DNA of 64,000 nucleotides. Source: Planctomycetota bacterium. Its GTDB lineage: Bacteria; Planctomycetota; Planctomycetia; Pirellulales; UBA1268. A program made the position numbers and the translations under genes. The notes beneath the pieces are model-generated. The model worked only from the letters and a program-made list of their open reading frames with translations, searched no databases and had not been told where the DNA came from. Shown in pieces: positions 16,606 to 26,968 of this stretch (positions within the stretch are counted from its first letter, which is position 1; the number at the start of each line of letters is the position of its first letter). The stretch is taken from positions 900,502 to 964,501 of the forward strand of contig QWOQ01000005.1 of the NCBI GenBank assembly GCA_003669585.1, in the 5' to 3' direction.

Positions 16606-18881
16606 TTCATTGTTCACTTTTGTGGCCTACGATACCGTCACTCGTTGCATTCGGATTTACAAACGGATTCATTCTGCCTCTCGTTGTTATTTCTGCAATT
16701 CCATTTCTTCTTTCCTACTTGCCAGCATCTCGACCTGCCGACGTTCAATGGGGACCAATGAGTCTTCTGACTCGCGCCATTGCTCGCGCCGCGCCTCGGA
16801 TTCAGCGTCGCGTTTTTCTCCTTGCAGCTATTCGCGCTGCGATGCTTTTCATAGTTGTTTTGGCGGCATCCGAACCTTTTTTGTCTCCTCTTGAAAATCT
16901 TGGGCAGGTCGCCATCGTGCTTGATTGTTCCTATCCAAGTGCACGCAATGTCCGTGGAAGAACATTTTTTGAACAGTCTCAAAAGAGTGTGCTCGCTTCG
17001 ATCGCTTCACTTTCTCCTGGTCAACAGGCTCGGGTGATCCTTGCCGCAGACCCTCCGGAGTTTCTCGGATCGTTTTCCTCGAACGAGTCTGCCTTGCTTC
17101 AAAAACATCTTGCGTTCATTGAGCCTTTTGACTGCGGGATCGATCATGACGCCGTGGTAGACATGATTCGTCGAACGTTGGAAACAACCATTGACGGGGC
17201 TTCGAAAATTCGCCCACGCATTGAAATTCATTCGCCGCTCGATCGTGGTATCTGGAAGACGTGGCAAAGTGGTGAATCGGAGAATAGTCCGTGGCAGGCT
17301 CTTTTCACAAACGCGGACGTACAGGTTGTTGGATCGCATCTGCCGTGCATTCCCTACCGTGGCATGGCGATTGAACAGGTCTATCTTTCACCTGACACGC
17401 GAGAGAAAACCGGGGGCAACACTCTACCGCTGGCTTGTCGCATTCACAATTTCGATCAGGCTACGGCGATCGTGCCGCTCGAAATTGTCTGCGGAAAATA
17501 TCGTTCACAGCGACCACTTACGACTGCTGCTGGCATGTCAACTGAATTCGCACTTTCCTTGGACAATGCTTCAACGGAAGCGTTCTGCACGGTGAAACTT
17601 CGTTCCGACGAACTTGATCGGGACGATGAACGCATTGTTTCACTCCATGAAAAACCTCAAAACACAGTCTTGATTTGTGAAGCTTCGGACAATGATGCTC
17701 TGAGTCCCTTGCATGCGGCGTTGCTGGCTCTTGGAGAATCCGAACGTGCGCGATTTGATAACCGTTCTGTTTCATTTTCTGTGAAGGGCCTTCACATGGT
17801 TGATCTTTCTCTTGTGCTGCAGGAAAACGCAGCGAATGTACTGCGTTATTCTGACAACGTCACTCAGACCTCGCGTTCACAGGTTGCAGATTTAATTGTT
17901 CTTTGCGATGGTGTTTTCCCGTCGGCATCAGACCGGGAACAATTAAGTGAACGAATCGCATCCGGGGGAGTGCTCGTTGTGCTTGGCGGCCCAGATATTC
18001 TTTCAACTCGAGGTGACCCGTTTCGGCAATGGATCGCTTCGATTTCAGGAATCGTATTCAACGAAAGCGTTCCACTCTCAGCAGAACAAATCACGCTGGT
18101 GCGAACTGGTTATGAATCTATCGATTCCTCGATTCTCCCTACGCCGATTTTAGGCCCCACGGTGTCGCGACTGATTCGTCTTGAAATTGATTCTTCCTGG
18201 CAATCGTCCCATGAACTGCGTGAATTACCGAATACAGTATTGCAATCGGGTTTGTCACACACTCCGTTACTCCTTGAGCAACGTGTTGGAGAAGGAAAAC
18301 TGTGCGTGCTGGCGATTCCATTGACTGCGTCAGCCGCCGAAAGCAATTCGGGTGAAGATAGTTGGAGCGACCTTGCCGCGTGGCCAGCCATGCTTCCACT
18401 CACCGATCGGCTTATGAACCGCTGGCTTTCTCGAACAAGCCCGCGATCGCCAGAGTATTTTTCGCACGCTGTTGGTGAAATGATTCAGATACCACTTTCA
18501 CCCGGAGAAACTCTTCCTCTGGTCGTGACTCCTAGCGGCAAGAGCTACCCCATGACGCGATCTCCCGGCGGACTCATGGCGAAGTGGGGGCCCACTCGAC
18601 GCGCGGGACTCTACCGAATCACTCAGTTTCCTTATTCCAAAGAGCCCTCTGCCGACGACACGCTTCTGGCCTTCACTCTCAACTGCGTGAAGGACATTGG
18701 AACCTGTATTGAAGCGAATGAATTTCCCCCCGAAGTGTCCCGAATTGAATTCAAAGACGACCTATTCCTCACTGGATGGCTGCGACCCTTGAACCTTTCA
18801 GGAGTACTCCTTCTCCTGGCGTTGCTCTTGGTGGTGCTCGATCCATTGTTTGCACACATTCTGGAAAGGTCACTGGGATGA
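16602..18881 (+). CDS. BatA-like membrane protein
   Basis: A 759-residue protein with an N-terminal BatA-type segment: a hydrophobic helix (FILPLVVISAIPFLLSYL), the short basic linker, and a second helix (AIRAAMLFIVVLAASEPFL). A von Willebrand-like domain follows (VAIVLDCSYPSARN, with a degenerate MIDAS), then large domains including a class I amidotransferase-like segment near residues 400-470 (VADLIVLCDGVFPSASDREQ, GVLVVLGGPDIL). A final membrane helix (LSGVLLLLALLLVVLDPLF) closes it. It overlaps both neighbours by four bases and belongs to the MoxR train. Confidence 0.75.
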   Translation: MIHCSLLWPTIPSLVAFGFTNGFILPLVVISAIPFLLSYLPASRPADVQWGPMSLLTRAIARAAPRIQRRVFLLAAIRAAMLFIVVLAASEPFLSPLENLGQVAIVLDCSYPSARNVRGRTFFEQSQKSVLASIASLSPGQQARVILAADPPEFLGSFSSNESALLQKHLAFIEPFDCGIDHDAVVDMIRRTLETTIDGASKIRPRIEIHSPLDRGIWKTWQSGESENSPWQALFTNADVQVVGSHLPCIPYRGMAIEQVYLSPDTREKTGGNTLPLACRIHNFDQATAIVPLEIVCGKYRSQRPLTTAAGMSTEFALSLDNASTEAFCTVKLRSDELDRDDERIVSLHEKPQNTVLICEASDNDALSPLHAALLALGESERARFDNRSVSFSVKGLHMVDLSLVLQENAANVLRYSDNVTQTSRSQVADLIVLCDGVFPSASDREQLSERIASGGVLVVLGGPDILSTRGDPFRQWIASISGIVFNESVPLSAEQITLVRTGYESIDSSILPTPILGPTVSRLIRLEIDSSWQSSHELRELPNTVLQSGLSHTPLLLEQRVGEGKLCVLAIPLTASAAESNSGEDSWSDLAAWPAMLPLTDRLMNRWLSRTSPRSPEYFSHAVGEMIQIPLSPGETLPLVVTPSGKSYPMTRSPGGLMAKWGPTRRAGLYRITQFPYSKEPSADDTLLAFTLNCVKDIGTCIEANEFPPEVSRIEFKDDLFLTGWLRPLNLSGVLLLLALLLVVLDPLFAHILERSLG

Positions 18882-21334
18882 TTGCGGGCATTTCCCTTGA
18901 AATGAGTCTTTCTCTTCCAACGCTGTGCATCGCAGGTTTCGAGAATGCTGCTTTGCATTTTTTTTGTTTCGGAAGCCTTGAGTCATTCTGGCTCATGCCC
19001 TTTGAACTTGTTGCTATTGTCGCCTGCGCGGGGATCGTCATTGAGGTGGTGCGAGGACGTCGGGATCGTGGCGCCCGACGGTGGATCGGTTTCAGCGCTC
19101 GTTGCGTGCTTCTCGGACTGCTCGTGTTCATGCTTGGCGGATGGAGAGTTCAGCCGCCCGCTCCACTTTCACAGGTGGTCGCCGTTGCGATTGATACCTC
19201 ACCGAGCATGGGCACTGTGGACAGCATTTCGAATCAACCGTCGCCTGGACCGTCGCGATTTGATGCCGTCTGTGAGATGCTTGTTCCCCCACAAAGTGAC
19301 AAAGACTGGGAACGTTTGCTTCAGGCATGTGAGATTCATCTTTTTTCTATCGCACAGCGTGTGACTCCACATATCCAATTCTCACTCAAAGATTTCCCAC
19401 CACGTTTGAAGACGCTACTTCCCTCGCCGCTCTCCGAATCAATGGATGCAAGTCGGCTGGGAGATTCTATCGATTCGATTCTGCACGACTTTGGCTCACT
19501 CCCCGTGGCCGTGGTAGTGGCCTCCGATGGAGCGATTTCCTCTGGAGATTCGTGGACTCGAACTGCTGGACGCATGGAAGCACTCGGAGTACCTCTTGTG
19601 GTGATTCCGGTCGGAACATCCCAACACGATACTCCCCACATCCGTTTTACCGGTGCCGTGGTGCCGGCAGTTGTATCGAAGGGGGAAGAGACAGTGGCGG
19701 TAATCAGAGCTGCTGTTCGCGGAAAGCATCTCGAACGACTTCCGTTCTCATTTTCATTGACTGATTCCAGTTTGGTTGCGGCGTCTGAATCAACTGAGCA
19801 AACCGGAACGATGATGCCTCTCGATACCGGTGAAGGAGTTGTGCAGAGTGATTCGTGGCAGAGCTATGAAGGCACTTTTTCCTTCACTCCCACGCAGATT
19901 GGCCCGTGTGGACTCGAGGTGCGAGTGGAAGAAAACTTTTTGCGACAGATACACTCCGCGAGTCCGGCTCCATGGCCTCTTGAAACAATCGTGATTGATG
20001 AGCCACTAACAATTCTTATCGCAGATCAATCGCCGAGATGGGAGTACCGATTTCTTGAGCAGATATTTTCTGATGATTCGCTTTTCCGTCTCACGATGTT
20101 TCTTCCTCATTCGGCCATTGATAATTCTGTTGTGAAACGAATCGGCTCGCTCCCTCAAACAATCGATGAGTGGAAACAGTACGACGTGGCTGTGCTCGGC
20201 CCAATTGACCCAACACTTGTGGAAGCGAGCGTCGCAGATTCGATGCGTCGATGCGTTTTCGATGATGGCATGGGGCTCGCGTGGATTGTCACCCCCGCCC
20301 ATGATCCTGTGGCATTTAGAAATTCTGGGTTTGAATCGATCATGCCTCTGAGTATTCCGTTGCAGTCGAACCCTTCGCCTGCAATCACTTCGGGGCCGTG
20401 GCAACTGAATCTTTCCGCAGCCGGCCGAACAATGGGATGGATGAATCTGACTCACGAACCGATCGAATCCGAGACTCAGTGGAATTCGATGCCGGAACTT
20501 TTTGTGGTTTCAAATCAATGGCCGCTGCGTTCAATTTCACGCGTTGTGCTCACGGCTACAAACGCCAGCGGTGTGACTGTTCCGGCCGTTGCGCTCACTC
20601 AGTCAGGTCGTGGCATGATCCTGACGCATCTCACTGGAGAGACATGGCGACTGCGTGCTCAAGGGATCTCACAGTATTGGCGACAGGCTGTGATGATGCT
20701 CGCGCACAATCGCATTCAGCAGCAACGGCTACCGGTAGAAATCATCGTTGGGTCTCGTCAACCAGCCCCTCTCGAGGAACTCACCATCGATGTTATTGAG
20801 ACGCGTGCATCAGATCTGTTGCAGACTTCGCTCGACCTTCAGAACATTGATGCGAGCGGTTCACTTGAAGTGACTTTGCCAAATGGAACGACTCGAATCA
20901 TCGAACGAGATGCGACCTCTCGCTCCCTGTTACAACATCGATTTCGATTCTCACTCAGCCAGCCCGGTCGGCATCGTGTTCGATTTCTCAAGGACGCTCA
21001 CACCGAACTGCCTTCACATGCATTGTCGAGATTTGTCGATCTGATTGTGGTTCCGAAAATTCCAGAACATGCAGGCCAGCCTGCTGAGCGAGCAGCCATG
21101 GAGCGAGCAGCCGTTGCGACCGGGGGCGCTGTTGTACCACTTGAGTCCATTTCAACACTTCCCTCCATTCTTCAAAAACTTCTCGATCGTCCTCAATTCA
21201 TTCACGGCGACAACGCACGTATTGAACGCGCACACTCTCGCACTTCATGGCCCCTATGGAACTCGGTGCAGGTGGTTCTCGCCGTCGCAATGGCCGGCGG
21301 ATTTCAGTGGTGGCTCGATCGTCGCTCAAGCTAG
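18878..21334 (+). CDS. von Willebrand factor A domain membrane protein
   Basis: An 818-residue protein. ATG 18878 lies in the ATGA overlap with the previous stop; an open frame reaches further upstream but is not needed. Two N-terminal helices (about residues 38-58 and 75-95) precede a vWA domain with the MIDAS motif DTSPSMG and a later VVVASDGAISSGDSW segment. The middle part holds a glutamine-amidotransferase-like region (LTILIADQSPRWEYRFLEQI). A final helix at residues 795-812 anchors the C-terminus. It is probably the partner of the BatA-like protein and MoxR. Confidence 0.8.
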   Translation: MIAGISLEMSLSLPTLCIAGFENAALHFFCFGSLESFWLMPFELVAIVACAGIVIEVVRGRRDRGARRWIGFSARCVLLGLLVFMLGGWRVQPPAPLSQVVAVAIDTSPSMGTVDSISNQPSPGPSRFDAVCEMLVPPQSDKDWERLLQACEIHLFSIAQRVTPHIQFSLKDFPPRLKTLLPSPLSESMDASRLGDSIDSILHDFGSLPVAVVVASDGAISSGDSWTRTAGRMEALGVPLVVIPVGTSQHDTPHIRFTGAVVPAVVSKGEETVAVIRAAVRGKHLERLPFSFSLTDSSLVAASESTEQTGTMMPLDTGEGVVQSDSWQSYEGTFSFTPTQIGPCGLEVRVEENFLRQIHSASPAPWPLETIVIDEPLTILIADQSPRWEYRFLEQIFSDDSLFRLTMFLPHSAIDNSVVKRIGSLPQTIDEWKQYDVAVLGPIDPTLVEASVADSMRRCVFDDGMGLAWIVTPAHDPVAFRNSGFESIMPLSIPLQSNPSPAITSGPWQLNLSAAGRTMGWMNLTHEPIESETQWNSMPELFVVSNQWPLRSISRVVLTATNASGVTVPAVALTQSGRGMILTHLTGETWRLRAQGISQYWRQAVMMLAHNRIQQQRLPVEIIVGSRQPAPLEELTIDVIETRASDLLQTSLDLQNIDASGSLEVTLPNGTTRIIERDATSRSLLQHRFRFSLSQPGRHRVRFLKDAHTELPSHALSRFVDLIVVPKIPEHAGQPAERAAMERAAVATGGAVVPLESISTLPSILQKLLDRPQFIHGDNARIERAHSRTSWPLWNSVQVVLAVAMAGGFQWWLDRRSS

Positions 21335-21389
21335 CAATAATGGTTCTAGAGAGACATAAAGAGAGAATTTTTTCTGCTTTCGAATCTGC

Positions 21390-24300
21390 GTGAGAACTTT
21401 TTCCGTGCAATCCACTTTTCATAATCCCGAACACCAGTTGCTGCGTTGTCGCATCGATGCAATGGTGTCACACAGACGCATGGCGGCAATGACACTCGTT
21501 GGTGCACGATGCGTCGTTGCAGGTCTTTCCACCTTCTTGATTGCAATAGTGATCGATGTTGCGTTTCATCGAGAGGACGTTCGACTGTTGGCCTGTCTTG
21601 TCGTGGCGATCTCAGGAGGAGTGCTGTGGCGAGGAATCGCAATGATGCGGTTACGCGTGCCAAGTCGTCTTTCATCTGCTCTGGCCTTAGAGAAGTTTGA
21701 TCCGGCTATCGGCCACAGTATTTCAAGCGCGATTGAATTTCTCGATCGTCCCGTCCCAGAGAATTCCCGTTTTTTTGTACGAGCTTCGCTCGATCGAGCA
21801 TCGTCGGCAATCAGCACCTGCAGTGTTCCAAGAGCACCCCAACTTTTTTTAGGAGCACTTTGGTCGACGGCCGCAGTGATCCTTTTTCTTTCCATTCTAT
21901 TCGGGTCACTTTTCAGGCCAGAATCGTTTGGCGTAGCAACCGTGCGACTTCTGCAGCCGTGGCGAAATCAGCCATGGCCGGTGCGACACCAGATGGTTTT
22001 CGACTCAGCAGACAATGCTGTTTTTGCGGTGCGTTCCGGGGGCACGCTCACGCTGACCGTCAGAGATACTTTTGGGCGTTTACCAAAGCCTGTGTCACTC
22101 CTCATCCAGGGTGAGAAGGGAGAAATTCGTTTTCACTTTTCGCTCGATGCGCAGCGGGCTCATGTTCGGTTCCACCAGGTTTTTGCACCATTTCGATTTT
22201 CTCTCTTCGCTCGAGATGCCGCTCCCATGCCATGGCAACAGGTAACCGTCGCAGAACCTCCCTGTCTTGAAGGATTCGAAGTCGACGCGTTACCGCCACC
22301 ATGGAGTCCGCTCATAGCTCGAGTGCCATGCACAGAATCAGGCTATGAGGTGCCCTCACACACTCGCCTTGGAATCCATTTTAAAAGTTCCTCTCCGCTG
22401 AGTCGTGGTTTTCTTGTCGAGGCCGACGGAACATCGCATGCACTCGATCTTTCATCTGATGGCCACTTCGCAAGTCTTCCGAAGAACCGGGGACCTCTCC
22501 TGCTTCACACGACTTCTTTTTCGCTCGATCTGACCGAGTCTTCTGGAATTCGTTGGCCGATGCTTGAGCCGTTGACGGTCGCCGTTGCTCTCCAGCAACC
22601 GCCACGCATTTCGATTCGTTGCCCCACGGCGTTTTCATCTGTTGATTGCGCACCAATCCCAACGATCACCGGCGAGCAAGATCATTTCCGCCCGACAGTT
22701 TTCTGTGCAGTCGGACAAATGCCCATTGAAGTCGATGCAACAGCTGATGGTGCCATGCGCTCGCTGACCCTCCGCCTCACGCTCCTGCGTCCGAATGAAG
22801 AGAGTCAACTTTCACACAGCACCACCGAAATCACTTCAGAATCTTCTGGCACTTCTCAGTCGGCTTCCCAGATGCAAGTCGTGAAACAGTTTGTTTTTCC
22901 CGTTGCACAAAGTCCTGTTGGAACATTCGTTCAAACGCTCTCGCTGGATGAACTGATTCGTTTTCATGCTTTAGGATCGTGTGCAGGGGACCAAGTTATA
23001 CTCGAAGCATCCGCACACACCTGGACCGGGGCCTCAACGACACTTCAACGCGTGTTTCAACTCGAAACACTCGAGGAAACCTCTTTGAGGATTACATCCA
23101 ACTGCGAGGAACTTTCAAAAGAAGTGATTCACTCTGCCATTGAATTACAGCGAGTGGCGACCAGCTTTTCCAACGCGCACAAGGCTCCCGAATCGGTCGC
23201 TTCACAAGAGGCCGCTGACAATGTGTCTCCCGTTCCAGCCAGCGATGCAATGCGATTGATGATCGACGAAATACAAAAACTTTCCTGCACCGCGAACCAG
23301 TTGCTTGGCGTAGCCGATGAGGCTTCGCGATCTCGCTATCTCGCGTCACAGGGACTCGTGCTGGCGGAGCTTTCTCATGCCTGCACACACGCGGGTACTC
23401 TCCTTCAGGATATTGCTGCCGATGCAGCACGGGTGACGGATGTCGTAAAGGATCGCTCGCAGCAGTCGATTGATTTTCCTGATCTTGCGATTATTGCCCG
23501 TACGATGGCGGGTGATGTGTCTGCTGCACACCGCCACATCGATCAGGCTGTCCGGTTTTCGAATGCTGCTGCAGTCATTGCCGAAACAAGGAGATTCCAA
23601 CTCGATGCGGCAACCGCTTTTGACAGAGAATCGCTTCGTGTCCAGGACAATGCCTCAGCAGTTCAAGCAAGCCTTGCGAGCTTTTCAAAGCGGCAAATCG
23701 ATCAGGCATTCCTTTTGACTGTCGCAGCGCGAAGGCTTCAACAACTCGTTGCATTCTCTTCACCGTCTGTCGATGAAACAATTTCTCTCGGGATCGTCGT
23801 CGATGCTGCGCAGCGGGCTATTTTTGAATTGCATCATGGCGTTTCTGACACACTGAGCGCTTCCTCCCTCAGTGCAACGTCCTCTACCGCATGGTTGCTC
23901 GAGGCTCAGTCGAGATTGAACATGCCTGCCCGTACACAATCGACACACACGCTCACACGTGATCTGTTCGACGTCTCTCCTTCAAATGATTCTTCCATTT
24001 CTCAGGCTCAAAGCATGTCTCCTGCGAATGACTCTCTTTCTCAAAACGCGAGCAATTCTTCTGACAGAACAAGGGAGCAGGGCCAAGCCGTTACAGCCGC
24101 TGGTGCAGACAATTTGAATTCCCAAACTCGTCGCCCGCCGTCTTCAGAAGATTCTTCGTTTTCTGTCACAAACTCTTCGAATACCGTCGAATCGCCGGAC
24201 TCACCGTTTGAATCTGTTGGTCAAAGCTCCTGGCCTCTTGAGGCTCGCTCTCCGTTGTCAACCGCATCTTCTCCACTCGATCGACAGCGTATCGAGAACG

Positions 24301-24470
24301 TCTGGAAGCGATTGCGTCCGGGAGAAGTCCTGCCGGCATCAGTCTATGATGTCGATGCATTCCCGGCTGAATATCGAAATGCCATCAACGCCTACTACCG
24401 GCTTCTGACGCCTGTTTCCAAGACAACGAAAGATCTCATTGAGAACCTGCCTCTCGGGGATCGACCATGA
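21390..24470 (+). CDS. Large DUF4175-like membrane protein
   Basis: A 1026-residue protein starting at GTG 21390 (GTG 21405 is also possible). Two helix pairs near residues 36-58, 62-80 and 145-170 resemble the N-terminus of DUF4175 proteins; a long beta-rich periplasmic part and an extended helical region (residues 570-850) follow. Residues 860-960 are serine-rich and low complexity. The C-terminus (RIENVWKRLRPGEVLPASVY, then FPAEYRNAINAYYRLL) matches a motif recurrent in planctomycete homologues. It is encoded 55 bases after the vWA gene and overlaps the next gene by four bases. Function unknown. Confidence 0.65.
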   Translation: MRTFSVQSTFHNPEHQLLRCRIDAMVSHRRMAAMTLVGARCVVAGLSTFLIAIVIDVAFHREDVRLLACLVVAISGGVLWRGIAMMRLRVPSRLSSALALEKFDPAIGHSISSAIEFLDRPVPENSRFFVRASLDRASSAISTCSVPRAPQLFLGALWSTAAVILFLSILFGSLFRPESFGVATVRLLQPWRNQPWPVRHQMVFDSADNAVFAVRSGGTLTLTVRDTFGRLPKPVSLLIQGEKGEIRFHFSLDAQRAHVRFHQVFAPFRFSLFARDAAPMPWQQVTVAEPPCLEGFEVDALPPPWSPLIARVPCTESGYEVPSHTRLGIHFKSSSPLSRGFLVEADGTSHALDLSSDGHFASLPKNRGPLLLHTTSFSLDLTESSGIRWPMLEPLTVAVALQQPPRISIRCPTAFSSVDCAPIPTITGEQDHFRPTVFCAVGQMPIEVDATADGAMRSLTLRLTLLRPNEESQLSHSTTEITSESSGTSQSASQMQVVKQFVFPVAQSPVGTFVQTLSLDELIRFHALGSCAGDQVILEASAHTWTGASTTLQRVFQLETLEETSLRITSNCEELSKEVIHSAIELQRVATSFSNAHKAPESVASQEAADNVSPVPASDAMRLMIDEIQKLSCTANQLLGVADEASRSRYLASQGLVLAELSHACTHAGTLLQDIAADAARVTDVVKDRSQQSIDFPDLAIIARTMAGDVSAAHRHIDQAVRFSNAAAVIAETRRFQLDAATAFDRESLRVQDNASAVQASLASFSKRQIDQAFLLTVAARRLQQLVAFSSPSVDETISLGIVVDAAQRAIFELHHGVSDTLSASSLSATSSTAWLLEAQSRLNMPARTQSTHTLTRDLFDVSPSNDSSISQAQSMSPANDSLSQNASNSSDRTREQGQAVTAAGADNLNSQTRRPPSSEDSSFSVTNSSNTVESPDSPFESVGQSSWPLEARSPLSTASSPLDRQRIENVWKRLRPGEVLPASVYDVDAFPAEYRNAINAYYRLLTPVSKTTKDLIENLPLGDRP

Positions 24471-25576
24471 ATCGTTCTTTTGGAAATTTGTTTTGTGTCG
24501 ATCTATCTTGGTGGAATCGACAGACTGCATGGCATACGTCCATCGTTGTCGTGTTGATGCTTTGTGTCTTGTCTCTTCGTTCAGACATCGTCTTGGCTCA
24601 GGATACATTGCCAGTCGACGATCGTCGTTCAAAGGTTTTCCATAGTGAGATCGATCACGCACCTCATCGAGATGCCGTTGATCGCGGAATGCGGTGGCTT
24701 TCTAGCGTACAACACACAGATGGCTCCTGGGGCTCGGGAGCATTTCGTGGCAGCGTTGCCGTCACATCGTCTGTGATGATGGCGATGTTATCTGCCGGAA
24801 ACACTTCCGAGAGCGGCGAGTATGCCCAGCACGTTGACCGCGCAGTCGAGTTTCTCATGCGCGCAGTCCAGCCCAGTGGACTTGTGCGCAGCGATGAAGC
24901 GGCTTCTCACGGTCCGATGTACGGACACGCATTTGCAACGACTGTTTTGGCAGATCTGATCGGGGAGTGCCGTCGCAAGGAACTTCCCAATGTGATCAGC
25001 CGCTGCTATGCGTTGATGGAATCCAGCCAAAACGAGCAGGGGGGCTGGAGGTATCGGCCGGAACGAGGCGACGCCGATATTAGCGTAACCTCGGCAATGC
25101 TGATCGCTTTACGAGCGGTCGCTGACAGTGGGCAACAGGTGGATGAGCAGATTGTTCGTCGTGCGGTGGCGTATATCGAGTCAGCTCAAAACGACGATGG
25201 CGGATTTCGCTACCAACTCGAAGCAGGCGCAGCAGCAAGGCCAAGAACGGCAGCGGCCCTTGCGGCGATTATGGCATCTGGCTTTTCAAAAACCAGCTCA
25301 GTCGATCGCGGATTGAAGTGGCTCGAAACACACCCAGTGCATCTTGTTGATTCCGACGGCTACACGCTTTATGGACTATCTTACGCAGCGCAGGCATATC
25401 GTTTGCGAGGTACAGATGCGTTTGACGCATTTCGCAAGGACATTTTTGAGCCACTGATGCATCTACAAAAATCCGATGGCTCGTGGAGCGACCCTTCCTG
25501 TGCTGAATACGGAACAAGTGCCGCGATCATCGTACTCCTCATGGAAAATTCACCGTCGCCGCTTTTTGCACGATAA
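24467..25576 (+). CDS. Squalene/terpene cyclase-like repeat protein
   Basis: A 369-residue secreted protein with a signal peptide (hydrophobic core about residues 27-42, cleavage near VLAQ). The mature part is an alpha-alpha barrel of prenyltransferase/squalene-oxidase repeats: HTDGSWGSGAFRGSVAVTSS, NEQGGWRYRPERGDADISVT, NDDGGFRYQLEAG and SDGSWSDPSCAEYGTSAAII. The DxDD acid motif of class II terpene cyclases is absent (only DAD is seen), so cyclase activity is unlikely; a binding or structural role is more plausible. It ends the MoxR train and converges with apgM, 24 bases apart. Confidence 0.8.
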   Translation: MNRSFGNLFCVDLSWWNRQTAWHTSIVVVLMLCVLSLRSDIVLAQDTLPVDDRRSKVFHSEIDHAPHRDAVDRGMRWLSSVQHTDGSWGSGAFRGSVAVTSSVMMAMLSAGNTSESGEYAQHVDRAVEFLMRAVQPSGLVRSDEAASHGPMYGHAFATTVLADLIGECRRKELPNVISRCYALMESSQNEQGGWRYRPERGDADISVTSAMLIALRAVADSGQQVDEQIVRRAVAYIESAQNDDGGFRYQLEAGAAARPRTAAALAAIMASGFSKTSSVDRGLKWLETHPVHLVDSDGYTLYGLSYAAQAYRLRGTDAFDAFRKDIFEPLMHLQKSDGSWSDPSCAEYGTSAAIIVLLMENSPSPLFAR

Positions 25577-25600
25577 GAGCCGACACTGTGAGCGAGATTT

Positions 25601-26806
25601 TTACGCTCCATATTTTCCAAGCCGTCCTGCATGTGCCATTGCAAGAAGCATTAGATGCTTGGCCTCAAACATGCCAAGGCCTCCGCGCAGGCAGTCTCGC
25701 TCACCGAATCGTTCACAGCCATCCGGTCTGCACTGCGATGCGACTAACAGTGTGGGAACCGGATGCCATGAATGGCTTCGCATCAGACTCGGCGTGCTGT
25801 GATCACCAGTAACGACAAGCACATCAGGCTTGAGTGATGTAATTCGGGGAATCATACGATCGAGTTCTTCAATGCGAGTGACTTTGCCAGCAAAATCTCC
25901 ATCCTCTCCTGTCGAATCGGTATATTTAAAATGCAAAAAGAAAAAATCGAATTCATTCCAACACTTTTTCAGTTCAAGAACCTGATCGTCCAGCGATTGT
26001 GCCTTGCCGACGAGTGACATCCCGGCGAGTTGTGCCAATCCCTTATACATTGGATAGACCGCGATAGCGGCTGCCCGCAATCCGTAAAGATCGAGATACG
26101 AAGGAAGATTGGGTTTTGCAGCAAATCCTCGAAGCACCAGACCGTTCGCCTTTGGCTGCGATGAGAGAATTTCAGTTGCTTGACGAACAAATTCCGCTGC
26201 CACCATTGCGGTTCGTTTTCCTCCCGGCAAAGTTTCCATAGGCATCAGCGGTGGCACACCAACGGCCTGAGGATCGGTGTCGGCGACTGCTCCTTCGAGA
26301 TTCGGTCCACGAAAAACAACGACGAACCGATGCTCTTTTACCGGTTCAACAAATACTTGAATTCCCTCAATCCGCACCTGCTTGAGTAGGTTTACAACCT
26401 TGACGCTCTCTTCTGATGGAATGCGTCCCGCGCGGCGGTCACGAATGCAGCCGGCGGCATCGAGCGTGCAAAAATTACCACGAGCGGCCACGTCTTGTGG
26501 GCCGAGTTCGAAACCGATTCCAGTTGCTTCGAGCGCACCGCGACCAATACGAAACTCGAGCGGATCGTAACCGAAGAGCCCAAGATGCCCAGGGCCGGAT
26601 CCGGGTGTGATGCCAGGCAATACCGGAATACTTGAACCGCTCGTTCCAATTCTCGCCAGCGCATCAAGGTTGGGTGTGTGGGCTGTTTCGAGTTCAGTTT
26701 TTCCACCCGGCTCCATGGGAAGCCCACCGAGGCCATCGGCCACCAGCATTACAATTTTGGTTTCAGATTTCTCAAAGAGTTCGCGAACAAGTGTCTGGGC
26801 TTTCAC
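25601..26806 (-). CDS. apgM: Cofactor-independent phosphoglycerate mutase, archaeal type
   Basis: ApgM interconverts 3- and 2-phosphoglycerate in glycolysis using two metal ions and a phosphoserine intermediate. The 401-residue protein shows the alkaline-phosphatase-superfamily core: VMLVADGLGG (metal aspartate), TPNLDALARIG, the active serine in ITPGSGPGHLGLFGYDP, and the late metal site LVVTGDHSTPSLMRSHSWHPVPTLL read in parts. GTG 26806 follows AGGAGA by eight bases. It is on the opposite strand from its neighbours. ApgM enzymes are widespread in archaea and in several bacterial phyla including Planctomycetes. Confidence 0.93.
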   Translation of the reverse strand: MKAQTLVRELFEKSETKIVMLVADGLGGLPMEPGGKTELETAHTPNLDALARIGTSGSSIPVLPGITPGSGPGHLGLFGYDPLEFRIGRGALEATGIGFELGPQDVAARGNFCTLDAAGCIRDRRAGRIPSEESVKVVNLLKQVRIEGIQVFVEPVKEHRFVVVFRGPNLEGAVADTDPQAVGVPPLMPMETLPGGKRTAMVAAEFVRQATEILSSQPKANGLVLRGFAAKPNLPSYLDLYGLRAAAIAVYPMYKGLAQLAGMSLVGKAQSLDDQVLELKKCWNEFDFFFLHFKYTDSTGEDGDFAGKVTRIEELDRMIPRITSLKPDVLVVTGDHSTPSLMRSHSWHPVPTLLVASQCRPDGCERFGERDCLRGGLGMFEAKHLMLLAMAHAGRLGKYGA

Positions 26807-26968
26807 TCAAGTCATCTCCTGTCAAACGTGTCATTTTCATTCATTTCAAAAAAGCGGCACTCATCGACCACTCTCACTCGGTAGAGTCTGTCACGCGCAC
26901 GCGACTGTTGTCGAGAAGTCACGATTTCTGTGCAAGGGATGCGCGTGACGACTCGTTCCGAAAGCACT

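Noticed and set aside
24467-25576. Functional squalene-hopene or terpene cyclase
   Set aside because: The DxDD catalytic motif is absent, a signal peptide is present and the protein is short.
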